From Natrarchaeobius chitinivorans (lineage in GTDB: Archaea; Halobacteriota; Halobacteria; Halobacteriales; Natrialbaceae), in the NCBI RefSeq assembly GCF_003841505.1, contig NZ_REGA01000013.1, positions 62,001-126,000 of the forward strand: 64,000 nt of DNA. Direction: 5' to 3'. Positions 1 through 8,697 of the stretch are shown in pieces. The notes below the pieces were generated by a model. The model made no database searches. It was not told where the DNA came from and saw only the letters and a program-made list of their open reading frames with translations. Within the stretch, counting starts at the first letter, position 1. The number at the start of each line of letters is the position of its first letter. The position numbers were made by a program, and so were the translations under genes.

Positions 1-1
1 T

Positions 2-385
2 GGCGAGGGTTCGTTCCCCGATCCCGATCCGGACGGTGGCTCGAGCGTCAGCGGGATCTACGAGTACTGGGATCTCGCCGGCGAGACCCGCGGCGACGGC
101 GAGGGTCAGGTCGACCTGAGCGAGGACGGCTGGGAGACGACCATCGACGAGGAAGCGATGACCGCCTGGAGCTACAACCCCGACGCGACCGTGCCGGCCT
201 CGCCCGGCGAGGGCTGGGGCGACAACGAGGGGCTGATGATCTCCCACGATACGCCCGAGACCGTCGAGCAGAAGATGGAGTGGGTCAAGGAAAACGACTA
301 CGGCGGCACGATGCTGTGGGCGCTGTCGCACGACACCCCCGATCACGAACTGCTGAGTGCACTCTCCGAGACGTTACTCGAGTGA
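2..385 (+). CDS. GH18 chitinase, C-terminal part (cut by window start)
   Basis: The reading frame is open from the first bases of the window to a TGA at 383-385, so only about the last 127 residues are present. The text includes WDLAGE, a Thr/Trp-rich stretch, and the C-terminal part of a GH18 barrel (YGGTMLWALSHDTPDHELL). This fits the last beta/alpha units of a chitinase that hydrolyses beta-1,4 links of chitin outside the cell. The catalytic DxDxE motif and any N-terminal signal or binding module lie upstream of the window. Two further chitinases follow on the same strand, so this is the first of a tandem set. The GH18 call rests on similarity of this tail to the family and on the neighbours. 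Confidence 0.75.
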   Translation, partial: GEGSFPDPDPDGGSSVSGIYEYWDLAGETRGDGEGQVDLSEDGWETTIDEEAMTAWSYNPDATVPASPGEGWGDNEGLMISHDTPETVEQKMEWVKENDYGGTMLWALSHDTPDHELLSALSETLLE

Positions 386-399
386 ATGTGCTCGAGTAA
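374..399. terminator. Hairpin across the stop codon of the first chitinase
   Basis: TTACTCGAG at 374-382 and CTCGAGTAA at 391-399 are perfect 9-base inverted arms with an 8-base loop that contains the TGA stop. More CTCGAG copies follow directly. It could act as a 3'-end structure, but there is no T-run and CTCGAG is common in this genome, so the role is uncertain. Confidence 0.3.
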
Positions 400-591
400 T
401 CTCGCTCGAGTGAACGCACTCGGGACGTCCCGAAAGGACGGTCGTTCGCGGACGCGACGACGGTTCGAAGTGGCTGATCGCGGACGCACTGGCCGTTCGA
501 AGAGCGGACCACGGCTTGCACACACGTTCGCAGTTTGCGATGCGACACGAATCGCTCGTCAAACGAACGCTGCGGCATACGAACGAATACG

Positions 592-1956
592 ATGAAACCA
601 ACACGACGAACGCTGCTACGAAACGCATCGAACGTATCGATCCTGCTCGGCGGCCTCGGCGTCGCCAGCACGACCGCTACTGCAGAAGAGTATCCCGAGT
701 GGGATCCAGACGAAACGTACACCGAAGGCGACCGCGTCGTCCACGACGGGACCGTCTGGGAAGCCCAGTGGTGGACCCGGGGTGACGAACCCGGAACAAA
801 CGAGTGGGGGCCCTGGGACGAAGTCGAAACGCACGATCCTGGGCCGAGCGCTTCCGTCACTGTCAGTGACTCGAGTCCCGAACCCGGCGAGGAAATCACG
901 TTCGACGCGAGCGATTCGGACGGTGACCTCGAAGACTACGCGTGGGAATTCGGCGACGGGACGACTGCAACCGGCGAGGTCGTCACACACTCCTACGACG
1001 CCGAAGGCGAGTACACGGTCGAACTCACGGTGACCGACGTCGACGGCGAGGAAGACGACACCCAGTCCACGGTTTACGTCGGCGACGACGAGGTGTCGGA
1101 TGCCGACGGCATTTACTCTCCGTATCAGGGGACCTGGTACGACGTCGTCGACGGCACCCTCGGGCGCGACACCGACCGCGTCATCGTGGCGTTCGTCGGC
1201 GATCCCCATCGAAACGGCGAAATATCGCCCGCCTGGCTCGCAAACTGTAACAACCACGAGTGTGAGGGTGAATCACTCGACACCTACGCCGACGAGATCG
1301 ACACCCTCCAGGGCGAGGGCATCGAGGTCGGCCTCTCGGTCGGCGGCTGGGAGAGTCCCGTCGTCGCTCGCGACGCCGACGACCCCGAGGAGCTCAAAGA
1401 CGCGTATATCGATTTACTCGACACGTTCGACGTCACTCACCTCGACATCGACGACGAGAACGCCGAGGCTCCCGATCGACCCGACGACCTCCACGAGATT
1501 CGCAACGAAGCGCTCGCGTTGCTCAAAGACGAGCGTCCCGATGTGACCGTCGGCTTCACCGTCTCGGCTAGCCCGGACGGTTTCGCGGACTCCGGTCACT
1601 CCCCCGGAAAGGTGTTCATCGAGGACGCCGCCGAGAAAGGCCTCGAACTCGACTACGTCCAGGCGATGGCGATGCACTTCGAAGACGAACCCGAGAACTT
1701 CGAGACGATTACCTCGGCACTCGAAAGCGGGGTCGACTTCCTCGAGGGAGTATACCCAGACAAGTCTCGAGACGAACTCTGGTCGATGGTCGGCGTGACG
1801 CCGTATCTCGGCGAGATCACCACCGACGACGCGAGCGATCTCGTCGACTACGCCAACCAGAAGGGGATGTACAGCATCGCACCGTGGGTGCTCGGTGAGG
1901 ACGACGGTGGCGAGTTCTCGGAGGTCTTCTACGGGTTCGAAGGAGACGCAAACTAA
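592..1956 (+). CDS. Secreted chitinase: Tat signal, CBM5/12, PKD, GH18
   Basis: A 454-residue enzyme predicted to be exported by the Tat route and to cleave chitin. In order: a twin-arginine signal (KPTRRTLLR, residues 1-31), a CBM5/12 chitin-binding module (33-77, aromatic WEAQWW and EWGPW), a PKD domain (about 85-162, YAWEFGDG), then the GH18 domain. The GH18 signature is D285-I-D287-D-E289, with E289 as the expected proton donor. I chose the ATG at 592 because the Tat motif begins there; the frame is open further upstream, but that extension is not signal-like. It shares domain order with the chitinase at 2982, so the two are tandem paralogues. Family knowledge gives the function; substrate was not shown here. 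Confidence 0.9.
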   Translation: MKPTRRTLLRNASNVSILLGGLGVASTTATAEEYPEWDPDETYTEGDRVVHDGTVWEAQWWTRGDEPGTNEWGPWDEVETHDPGPSASVTVSDSSPEPGEEITFDASDSDGDLEDYAWEFGDGTTATGEVVTHSYDAEGEYTVELTVTDVDGEEDDTQSTVYVGDDEVSDADGIYSPYQGTWYDVVDGTLGRDTDRVIVAFVGDPHRNGEISPAWLANCNNHECEGESLDTYADEIDTLQGEGIEVGLSVGGWESPVVARDADDPEELKDAYIDLLDTFDVTHLDIDDENAEAPDRPDDLHEIRNEALALLKDERPDVTVGFTVSASPDGFADSGHSPGKVFIEDAAEKGLELDYVQAMAMHFEDEPENFETITSALESGVDFLEGVYPDKSRDELWSMVGVTPYLGEITTDDASDLVDYANQKGMYSIAPWVLGEDDGGEFSEVFYGFEGDAN

Positions 1957-2062
1957 CCGCCCGGGTTCGCCATCGAGAGCACACACGAGTCAGATATTCG
2001 GTGGGTTCGGCGGTTGGCACGCTCCCTGCCGATAACAAGCGCACCATTTCTATCTTTCTTCG

Positions 2063-2480
2063 AGGAGAGAATCCCGCCGTTCACGGCGGGCGTGAATCCG
2101 ACAACGCCTCCACAACCCACGTTCAGCAGCAATACGGAATTGAAGTGACATCGTGTCGTCGCATGACGTACGCCGAGGCGGTCTTACCGCCCACTCAAAT
2201 GCACAATATCGGGACTCCGAGGCCCAAAACGTTCGAGACACCCTCTCGAACCGCTGTGGTGTCTCGGTTAAGATAACTCCGAGTCCCCTGCCGGGATAGG
2301 AGTAACGGCGGTGTGGCCCCGTCCTCAGAAATCTTCGATTTCTGATGGGCTGTACGAGAACTCCGTTCTCGTGAACGCCATCGGCCTGTCATGCCGACAG
2401 GTCGTCAACCAGTAAATATCCCAACTCAGCGGTGCGGTGCCGTGGGAAGCCTCGCCGTTTACGGCGAGGAGGAGGTCACT
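2063..2480 (+). mobile_element. Relic of an IS200/IS605-type element, no transposase; omega-RNA-like end
   Basis: Two subterminal hairpins in the same orientation, CCCGCCG-TTCA-CGGCGGG (2073-2090) and CCTCGCCG-TTTA-CGGCGAGG (2450-2469), resemble the unpaired-hairpin ends of haloarchaeal IS1341/IS605-family elements. Before the right hairpin are three more perfect hairpins: 2326-2344 (loop TTCG-like), 2354-2372 and 2385-2401. In TnpB elements the guide (omega) RNA is encoded in this right-end segment. No TnpA or TnpB frame survives between the ends, so this is a MITE-sized, non-autonomous relic lying between two chitinase genes. The family assignment comes from hairpin architecture and from remembered haloarchaeal ends, not from a search. 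Confidence 0.55.
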
Positions 2481-2602
2481 CGAACCGCCGATACTGGGCG
2501 ACCCCGACTGGTAGTCACGGCGACCATGACTGGGCTTACGACGATTATGACTGGCGGTCACGACGGTTCTGTGATCCACAATGGCACGCAAATCACGCCT
2601 TC

Positions 2603-2684
2603 ATACGGCTTACTGTAAGTCATTGCCGGCGCACCCGCGACCCGGGCGGCGGGTGCGCCGGTAAACAGTTACAGTAATCCGTAT
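2603..2684. repeat. Palindromic repeat family A, copy 1
   Basis: An 82-bp imperfect palindrome with ends ATACGGCTTACTGTAA and TTACAGTAATCCGTAT and a GC-rich inner stem (CCGGCGCACCCGC / GCGGGTGCGCCGG). A nearly identical copy is at 17920-18001; diverged copies are at 21644-21722 and 58387-58459. It looks like a small non-autonomous mobile or structural repeat, with no coding capacity. Confidence 0.75.
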
Positions 2685-2837
2685 CAGAACTGCTGACTGC
2701 GCCGTCGCAGTTCGTTCGACCGTCGACGTGGCGAGCGCTGCTCGAGTGCGACCGGGTGACCGACGTGACCCGTTCGTCCACGGAATCCGGGGGAAGATAT
2801 CTTCAGCTGTCTGAGTAACTACAGTGACTGTTTCGCA

Positions 2838-2848
2838 ATCATTTTAAG
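2838..2848 (+). promoter_or_regulatory. Possible TATA box of the third chitinase
   Basis: ATCATTTTAAG is the best AT-rich box in the leader. Transcription would start near 2872 and leave about 110 bases before the Tat start at 2982. The rest of 2685-2981 shows nothing else recognisable. Confidence 0.3.
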
Positions 2849-2981
2849 ATGGCAGCGCGTTCGTCTATCCGCACTCGTGTGATGGGGTAACATGGGAGAG
2901 GGCGACGATCGCCAACTGAGCCGGTCGACGAACTGCGGATACGTCGGACTCCGAACGAGGGCACGAACTGCGAGAGACACC

Positions 2982-4406
2982 ATGAAACGAACACGTCGAA
3001 GCGTCCTGAGTAACGCAACGAAACTATCCGTACTACTGGCCGGGATCGGCGCCAGCGGTGTCGTCACAGCCGATGACGGTGAATATCCCCAGTGGGACCC
3101 TGACGCCGTATACACCTCGGGCGACCGAGTCGCATACGACGGGAGCGCCTGGGAGGCCCAGTGGTGGACCCAGGGGGACGAACCCGGCTCGTACGAGTGG
3201 GGTCCGTGGGAGGAAGTCGACGGTGACGGCGATCCCGATCCGGAACCCCCCGAGGGCCCGACGGCGGCGTTTTCCACCAGTTCTCCGTCACCGGAGCCCG
3301 ACGAAGAGGTCACGTTCGATGCCGAGGGATCCGACGGTGAGATCGAAAGCTACGCGTGGGAGTTCGGCGACGGGACCGAGGCCACAGGTCAGGTCGTCAG
3401 CCACGCGTACGCCGAGGAGGGGACGTACGATGTCGAGTTGACCGTCACTGACGTCGACGGTGAAACCGACGCCGCGATAGAAACGATCGACGTCGCCGAA
3501 GAGGACGACGCTCCGCCGGTCGATCCCGGCGATATTCCGGATCGGGTGTTCGCACCCTACCACCACCTGACGACCGATCCGGACACGTCACCGCTCGAGT
3601 GGGCCGATCCCGCCGGGACCGACTACTTCCACCTGGCGTTTATCCTCAGTACCGGCGACGGGACGCCGGCCTGGGACGGGGACGTCGACCACGTCGTCGG
3701 CGAGAGCCAGTTCGACGACGAGATACGCGAATTACAGGAACAGGGCGGCCAGGTCATCATCTCATTCGGGGGGGCGGTCGGAAACTACCTCGCGTCGGAT
3801 TACGACGATCCGAACGAACTCGCCGACACGCTCGAGTTCATCGTCGACGAGTACGACTGCCCATACCTCGATATCGACGACGAAGCACCCGACATGAGCG
3901 TCGTCGATCTGCGCAACGAGGCGCTTTCGATCCTGCAGGATCGCCGCCCCGAGGTCCACGTCGGCTACACCGTCCGGACGCGCGTCACCGGAGTCGCGGA
4001 CACAGAGATCATCACGAACGCGATCGACAACGGCGTCGACGTCAGCTACGTCAATCTGATGACGATGAACTGGGGGTGGGTGCGTACCAGCGCCGAAAAC
4101 TGCATCCAGTGTGCCGAGGGGACACACGATCAGCTTCAGGAGTGGTACCCCGACAAATCCGACGACGAGCTCTACGACATGATCGGCATCACGCCGATGA
4201 TCGGCGTCCAGAACTCCGGCGGACCGTTCTATCCCGAAGACGCCGACGAGGTTCGAGCCTACGCCGAGGAGAACGATCTGAGTCTGTTGTCGTTCTGGTC
4301 GATCGAACGCGACAACCCCGGTGACGGACTCGACGCCGAACACAGTGGCATCGACCAGGAGCCGTTCGAGTTCTCCGAAAACTTCAGCCCGTTCACCAGT
4401 GAGTGA
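2982..4406 (+). CDS. Secreted chitinase: Tat signal, CBM5/12, PKD, GH18
   Basis: A 474-residue paralogue of the 592-1956 enzyme with the same order: Tat signal (MKRTRRSVLS, residues 1-30), CBM5/12 (WEAQWWTQGDEPG and EWGPWEEV), PKD (YAWEFGDG), and GH18. The catalytic motif is D297-I-D299-D-E301 with E301 as the acid. The GH18 part differs from the first paralogue (for example CIQCAEG, two close cysteines), so the two enzymes may differ in product pattern. The ATG at 2982 is chosen for the twin-arginine motif; an in-frame ATG at 2892 would put about 30 non-signal residues in front. Role: extracellular chitin breakdown. Confidence 0.9.
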   Translation: MKRTRRSVLSNATKLSVLLAGIGASGVVTADDGEYPQWDPDAVYTSGDRVAYDGSAWEAQWWTQGDEPGSYEWGPWEEVDGDGDPDPEPPEGPTAAFSTSSPSPEPDEEVTFDAEGSDGEIESYAWEFGDGTEATGQVVSHAYAEEGTYDVELTVTDVDGETDAAIETIDVAEEDDAPPVDPGDIPDRVFAPYHHLTTDPDTSPLEWADPAGTDYFHLAFILSTGDGTPAWDGDVDHVVGESQFDDEIRELQEQGGQVIISFGGAVGNYLASDYDDPNELADTLEFIVDEYDCPYLDIDDEAPDMSVVDLRNEALSILQDRRPEVHVGYTVRTRVTGVADTEIITNAIDNGVDVSYVNLMTMNWGWVRTSAENCIQCAEGTHDQLQEWYPDKSDDELYDMIGITPMIGVQNSGGPFYPEDADEVRAYAEENDLSLLSFWSIERDNPGDGLDAEHSGIDQEPFEFSENFSPFTSE

Positions 4407-4452
4407 CGCCGGCCGGGCGAAGGGACGAACACTCCCGGCACGCCGTTTCCGG

Positions 4453-4536
4453 ATAACAGACACTGAACGTCAATGCACACCCGATCGCACGGCTGCTATT
4501 CGGCCGGTGTGTAACTCGTTTCAGTTATTACTATAT
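4453..4536. repeat. Palindromic repeat family B, copy 1 (degenerate)
   Basis: Shares ACACTGAACGTC, CACACCCGATCGCAC and GTGTGTAACTCGTTTCAG with other family B copies. It is the most worn copy at its left end. It follows the third chitinase directly. Confidence 0.6.
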
Positions 4537-5170
4537 TTCCCGACCAAAACCCCCGCATTTGAGGGGAGGTTTTTACGTATCGACGTCTAGAGGTCTCCGG
4601 TTCATCACGATTAATTAGGAGAATAGTATATGATCGCAAACAGATTCTATCGACTGTTTCTGCAAACGAAAAGCCAATCGAGAGAGACGTTAATTTACAC
4701 CAGTACAGGTGTAATTCCCTGAGCCATTAGAAGTATTTGGACGCGATTAGAGACTGGGCACGAGATATTTTTTCGGAGGGTGAAACGGACATTCTTAGTT
4801 AATTATTGATAAGTCACTATTGGTCAGATACTAGTAGAAATATCCAGCCGATAGAGATAATTCCTATTTTCATACATATCCTCAATAGGGTTATTCAACT
4901 ACTCAGATACTGTCTTTATTTTGGTAGAGAACACGAGGTGGTAGAACCAATCTATTATCATATATGATATTTTTGATTATATATTTCTCGAAAGCCACAT
5001 CCAAGAACTCTATATCCGCCCAATTAACCACTGTACCCAAATCTTCCAGACGTTTCCCCACTGCCGGCCCACTGGACTTCACATATCTTATCAAACTGTT
5101 CTATAGTAATATCGGTATTTTGAATTATTCAACAATGCTAGGCGTGTCCCCAATCCTACACGGCGGAAAC
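4537..5170. other. AT-rich intergenic island, no intact gene
   Basis: Base composition drops sharply compared with the flanking genes. A 63-codon open stretch on the minus strand (4903-5094, TTG start) reads as a mixed, non-acidic peptide (WADIEFLDVAFEKY) and may be a decayed foreign gene; I do not recognise it. A short palindrome TTACACC-AGTACA-GGTGTAA sits near 4695-4715, with a weaker partner at 11693-11712. Nothing else is supportable. Confidence 0.5.
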
Positions 5171-5254
5171 CTATAGTAACCACTGACAGTCGATCCACAC
5201 CCGGCCGCATGACTACTATTCGACTGGTGCGTAAATCATTTCAGTTGTTACTAG
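5171..5254. repeat. Palindromic repeat family B, copy 2
   Basis: Starts CTATAGTAACCACTGACAG and ends with CATTTCAGTTGTTACTAGAG, imperfect inverted arms of the family. It lies about 100 bp beyond the 3' end of the glycerate kinase gene. Confidence 0.7.
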
Positions 5255-5359
5255 AGAGAAAACGGGAGTCCCAATGGAATATTCCGTGTGAAACCGAAAG
5301 AGTCGATTTTTACCGATGGAGTCCACGGAACGGGAAATTCAATCGATTCACCGGGTCCG

Positions 5360-6703
5360 TCACTCGCCAACGACGAACAGACGTAAGTCGTTGACGTTCG
5401 TTCCAGTCTGACCTGTCCGGATCAACGCATCGGCGTTCTCGAGAACGGTACCTGCGTCGTTTCGGGCCAGTGCACTCGTTGCAGCTTCTGAATCGATTTC
5501 GGACGGTTCGACGAGTGCACCGGCCGAATCCGACGCACCGTCGATTCCGTCGGTGTCGACGCTCGCGACGACGATCGGTTCGTCCTCGAGTACCGCTGCG
5601 CCACTGAGAGCGAACTCCTGATTTGGCCCGCCTTCCCCGGGATCATCGCTCAGTGTCACCGTCGTCTCACCGCCAGAGAGCAAGACGACGGGAGGTGACG
5701 CGGGATGGCTCGTTTCGTGGCACTCCCGTGCGATCGCTGCATGCGTTTTGGCAGCCTCCCTGGCCTCACCCTCGACGCTCGAAGAAAGTATCATCGCGTC
5801 GTAGCCTCGATCCGTCGCGGTCTCGCGGGCTGCGTTCAGCGCTGTCCACCCGTTGGCCAGAACGCTCGTCGTGACGTGGTCGAAGATCGGATCGCCGGAT
5901 TCCGGGGTTTCTGGGTACTCTCCGTTCGCACCCGTTTCGAGATGAGAGCGAACACTGTCCGGCGGATCGATCCGGTACCGATCGAGCACATCGATCGCAT
6001 CGGAAAACGTCGTTGGATCGGGCGAGAGAGGACCGCTTGCGATAACCGAGAGGTCGTCGCCGACGACATCGCTGATGGTCAATCCGATGACCGTCGCCGG
6101 TGAGACCGCCTGTGCGAGACGGCCACCTTTGATCGCCGAGAGGTGCTTTCGAACCGCGTTAATCTCGTCGATGGTGGCGCCACTCGCCAGCAGTGCCTCG
6201 GTCGTCGACTGGAGATCCGAGCGTGAAAGTCCCGGGGACGGTGCAGCGAGCAACGCACTGCCACCGCCGGTAATACAGCCGATGACCAGATCGTTCTCGG
6301 TTGCGTCCTCGGCGACGGACAACACCTCACGCGCCCCTTCGACACAGCGATCCGTCGGAATCGGATGGTCACCCTCGAGGACATCGATCACGTCCGTCGA
6401 CGTCACGTCGTCCGTAACCACGACGCCCCCAGTAAGATACCCCCCGAGGTATTCCTCCAGTTCCCGTGCGAACTGCCCGGACGCATTTCCGCCGCCGAGG
6501 ACGAACACCCGGTCGTACGTCTCGAGATCGAACGTCAGGGTGTCCGATCGAGACTCGGGTGAAACGACGAAACTGCCGTCTTCGACCCGAATCGACCGCT
6601 CGATTACCGTCGCCGGATGGGCCGCCTCGATCCCCCGCTCGAGACACGCCAGCGCGACCGATCTCGCTTCCGAGTTCGTGATTGGGGTGTCCGCCTCGTT
6701 CAT
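5360..6703 (-). CDS. Glycerate 2-kinase (MOFRL / DUF4147 family)
   Basis: A 447-residue cytosolic kinase that phosphorylates D-glycerate to 2-phosphoglycerate with ATP, feeding lower glycolysis. The N-terminal DUF4147 part holds the glycine-rich FVLGGGNASGQFA (about residue 70) and the signature ITGGGSALLAAPSPGLS. The ISDVVGDDLSVIASGP motif follows. The C-terminal MOFRL domain shows VLLSGGETTVT, GGPNQEFAL, DTDGIDGASDSAGA and TGTNVNDLRL. Length is normal and all signature blocks are present. It stands alone on the minus strand. In haloarchaea such kinases serve glycerate formed from sugars or glycerol breakdown, which fits the sugar genes downstream, but a link is inferred. Confidence 0.92.
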   Translation of the reverse strand: MNEADTPITNSEARSVALACLERGIEAAHPATVIERSIRVEDGSFVVSPESRSDTLTFDLETYDRVFVLGGGNASGQFARELEEYLGGYLTGGVVVTDDVTSTDVIDVLEGDHPIPTDRCVEGAREVLSVAEDATENDLVIGCITGGGSALLAAPSPGLSRSDLQSTTEALLASGATIDEINAVRKHLSAIKGGRLAQAVSPATVIGLTISDVVGDDLSVIASGPLSPDPTTFSDAIDVLDRYRIDPPDSVRSHLETGANGEYPETPESGDPIFDHVTTSVLANGWTALNAARETATDRGYDAMILSSSVEGEAREAAKTHAAIARECHETSHPASPPVVLLSGGETTVTLSDDPGEGGPNQEFALSGAAVLEDEPIVVASVDTDGIDGASDSAGALVEPSEIDSEAATSALARNDAGTVLENADALIRTGQTGTNVNDLRLFVVGE

Positions 6704-7133
6704 ATCGAAGGGTGTTCCGACGGTACCTTGTAACTATCGTCACCGTCCCGGCGCCGAGTCAATAGACGCTGACTCGATCGGAGAGGGACGTGCAGGCGGA
6801 CGTGCAGCGATCGTCGAGGAATCCGAACTCGGAACGGTTGGTGGCCGACAGTTCAGCCGTTCCGGCCGTCACCGAACACGTCGAGCTTTCGAAGTAGAAT
6901 TCGTCCCCGTCGCCAGTTTCGCCAGTCTCGAACTCGTCGCCAGTTTCGCCAACCAAATCGAGAGACCGCAGTCGACTCGAGACGGACGATCGAGTCGCTA
7001 TCTGGGGGACGATCCGGCGGTGAGCGAAGAAGGGACGGAGACGTATTACACCGGAAATGTAGTGTGTCCAAACGGGTCGAACGGGTGTTCGCCGATTGGA
7101 TGGTTTGCTCGTCCCGTCAATTCAACATCTAAC
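6704..7133. other. Intergenic region, no convincing gene
   Basis: The plus strand from 6901 to 6960 holds near-tandem copies of GTCGCCAGTTTCGCCA. No frame has a plausible start with a family-like sequence. The glycerate kinase promoter should lie at its left end. Confidence 0.45.
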
Positions 7134-7415
7134 CTATAAGTGGGGGTCGACGTACTTCGACTCCCAGTTGCGCCGATCGACAATCTCGCGTTTGCCCCTG
7201 CGAGTAACCGAGTAGAAATTTGTTCGACGGTCCATGGTTCCCTTTTCGATTAGACCCTTGTCGACGAGTGTATCTAAATTTGGATAGAGGCGGCCGTGAT
7301 GTATCTCGGATTCGTAATAGTCCTCGAGTTCGTCCTTGATCGCGAGCCCATGTGGGTTATCTAGGCCTGCTGCACTGTACAGGAGATCACGCTGAAATCC
7401 GGTCAAGTCGTGCAT
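7134..7415 (-). CDS. PadR-family transcriptional regulator
   Basis: A 93-residue winged-helix protein of the short PadR type. Its sequence begins LTGFQRDLLYSAAGLDNPHGLAIKDELEDYY, continues with the recognition-helix region GRLYPNLDTLVDKGLIEKG, and has the wing RRTNFYSVTRRGKREI. This pattern is typical of haloarchaeal PadR-like proteins. It likely binds DNA as a dimer. The target is unknown. The gene points away from the origin and is separated from it by an AT-rich leader. Low base-composition contrast suggests it is native. Confidence 0.85.
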   Translation of the reverse strand: MHDLTGFQRDLLYSAAGLDNPHGLAIKDELEDYYESEIHHGRLYPNLDTLVDKGLIEKGTMDRRTNFYSVTRRGKREIVDRRNWESKYVDPHL

Positions 7416-7588
7416 GATTGGAAACTCTAAAATACGCTATATTAAATATATTGGTTTTAATCGTATATTTGATGAATATTCTAGATAGAAGAGTAGAGCA
7501 AGCGTTACATATACCCGACACGTGAGAGGTTCCGAGTAATGTACACACCCCATTTCCGGTGGAAAGGTCGACAATCATACCAACGAAT

Positions 7589-7674
7589 TATAGTAACAAC
7601 TGAAACGAGTTACACACCGATCGCCAGACGGATCGGCGATCGAGTGTGCAATGACGTTCAGTGGCTACTATAGT
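7589..7674. repeat. Palindromic repeat family B, copy 3 (best preserved)
   Basis: Left arm TATAGTAACAACTGAAACGA then TTACACACCGATCGCC; right arm GGCGATCGAGTGTGCA then GACGTTCAGTGGCTACTATA. The 86-bp unit is almost fully self-complementary and has no coding capacity. It lies just outside the leftmost origin box. Confidence 0.8.
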
Positions 7675-7978
7675 CTAATCATAAAGACAGCCTACGTCGT
7701 GAATCGGGTATACAGTGACACCGCCAGTAAAATGGGTCGTCGGGATCAGTCACAGGCACACCGGGTTTCCGGTGGAGTCGGTCGAAAAAGCGGCAGTAAA
7801 TCGATTTTAAAGGGGATACAGGTGATTTCGACATCGGTCTCAGAAAAGCCAGCCAAACCAGGGAAACAAAAGCAAGCAGGGACAGAAGCAAACACGACCC
7901 TTACGGACTGGATTACAGAAATTGGGTAGCGGACGAACACCAGGTTTCCGGTGAAAGATGGTAATACCAGCCACACAA

Positions 7979-8050
7979 TCATAGTGACAACAGACACACA
8001 ACCGAAACCTGATCGCACGCCGACTGTGTGCTTGGAGTTGTTACTATAGT
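7979..8050. repeat. Palindromic repeat family B, copy 4
   Basis: CATAGTGACAACAGACACAC at the left and GGAGTTGTTACTATAG at the right; shorter than the other copies (about 72 bp). It sits between the second and third left origin boxes. Confidence 0.6.
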
Positions 8051-8073
8051 ATAATGATGGTTTCAGCAGTTGC

Positions 8074-8179
8074 TATCGTAGCCACTGAACGTCGACGTGT
8101 ATCCGATATCCCCGATGTGTATCCGATGTCCCAGCTGTTGTGCGATTGGTGTGTGAAACGATTCAACTGTTACTATAGA
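8074..8179. repeat. Palindromic repeat family B, copy 5 (with internal duplication)
   Basis: TATCGTAGCCACTGAACGTC at the left, GATTCAACTGTTACTATAGA at the right. The middle holds GTGTATCCGAT twice, making this copy longer (about 106 bp) than the usual 85 bp. It ends 33 bp before the third origin box. Confidence 0.65.
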
Positions 8180-8364
8180 GCCAACGGATTTTGACAGTCC
8201 CGGTAAGACACACACACCGGATTTCCGGTGAATTGCGCCGAAATTGTGGCTATTGAGTGAACAGACTTGATGCCAACCTGGACAATTGAAAGGACAAAAC
8301 CGAATACCTGATAGGAAGATAGTAATCTATAAAACCCCCAACTGAGAAAAGCCCATTGGGAGTG

Positions 8365-8454
8365 AGATTTCAAGTCAAGTAGTCGTGAGACTTGAGCTCC
8401 AGATGAAATCTACTCAAGGATATCTACTATACTCAAGGAAAATTCACTCAAAGA
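8365..8454. repeat. Origin core: nested dyad and three direct repeats
   Basis: AGATTTCA (8365-8372) pairs with TGAAATCT (8404-8411), and inside it TCAAGT pairs with ACTTGA (8390-8395). Directly after come TACTCAAGGA (8411-8420), TACTCAAGGA (8430-8439) and CACTCAAAGA (8445-8454). The stretch is AT-rich and lies midway between the facing box arrays, as expected for an unwinding element. Confidence 0.55.
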
Positions 8455-8697
8455 GTAATCCTCCTCGTGTAGAAAGAGATGATCAATCTGAATAAAAGAT
8501 AATGAGCAAGATTGGCCAGCACTGCGGAAGAGGATGTCCTCCGTACAAAAGAAGGGAAACTGGTATGAATCGGTCGGTATCGGATCGGACCGTATTACCG
8601 GTGGAATCACCGGTCTTTCTCTGTATCGGTTTCGCACCATCGTTCCGATGGGCCACAACCCCCTCTTCAACTGGAACACAGACCACCCTTTTTCCCC

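Larger units (their letters stand above)
7757..8232 (-). promoter_or_regulatory. Left array of three ORB-like sites
   Basis: Read on the minus strand the sites are CTCCACCGGAAACCCGGTG (7757-7777), CTTTCACCGGAAACCTGGTG (7938-7957) and TTCACCGGAAATCCGGTGTG (8213-8232). Spacing is about 180 and 275 bp. All keep CACCGGAAA exactly. Confidence 0.7.

Noticed and set aside
285-899. Long minus-strand frames over the chitinase genes
   Set aside because: They are Ser/Arg-rich shadows of the GC-rich coding strand with no family features; the plus-strand chitinase is clear.
7651-7929. A 92-codon plus-strand frame inside the left origin arm
   Set aside because: It runs through a family B repeat and an origin box, has a basic composition unlike haloarchaeal proteins and no recognisable domain.
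8594-8614. ACCGGTGGAATCACCGGT as a sixth origin box
   Set aside because: It lacks the CACCGGAAA core that all the other boxes keep exactly.
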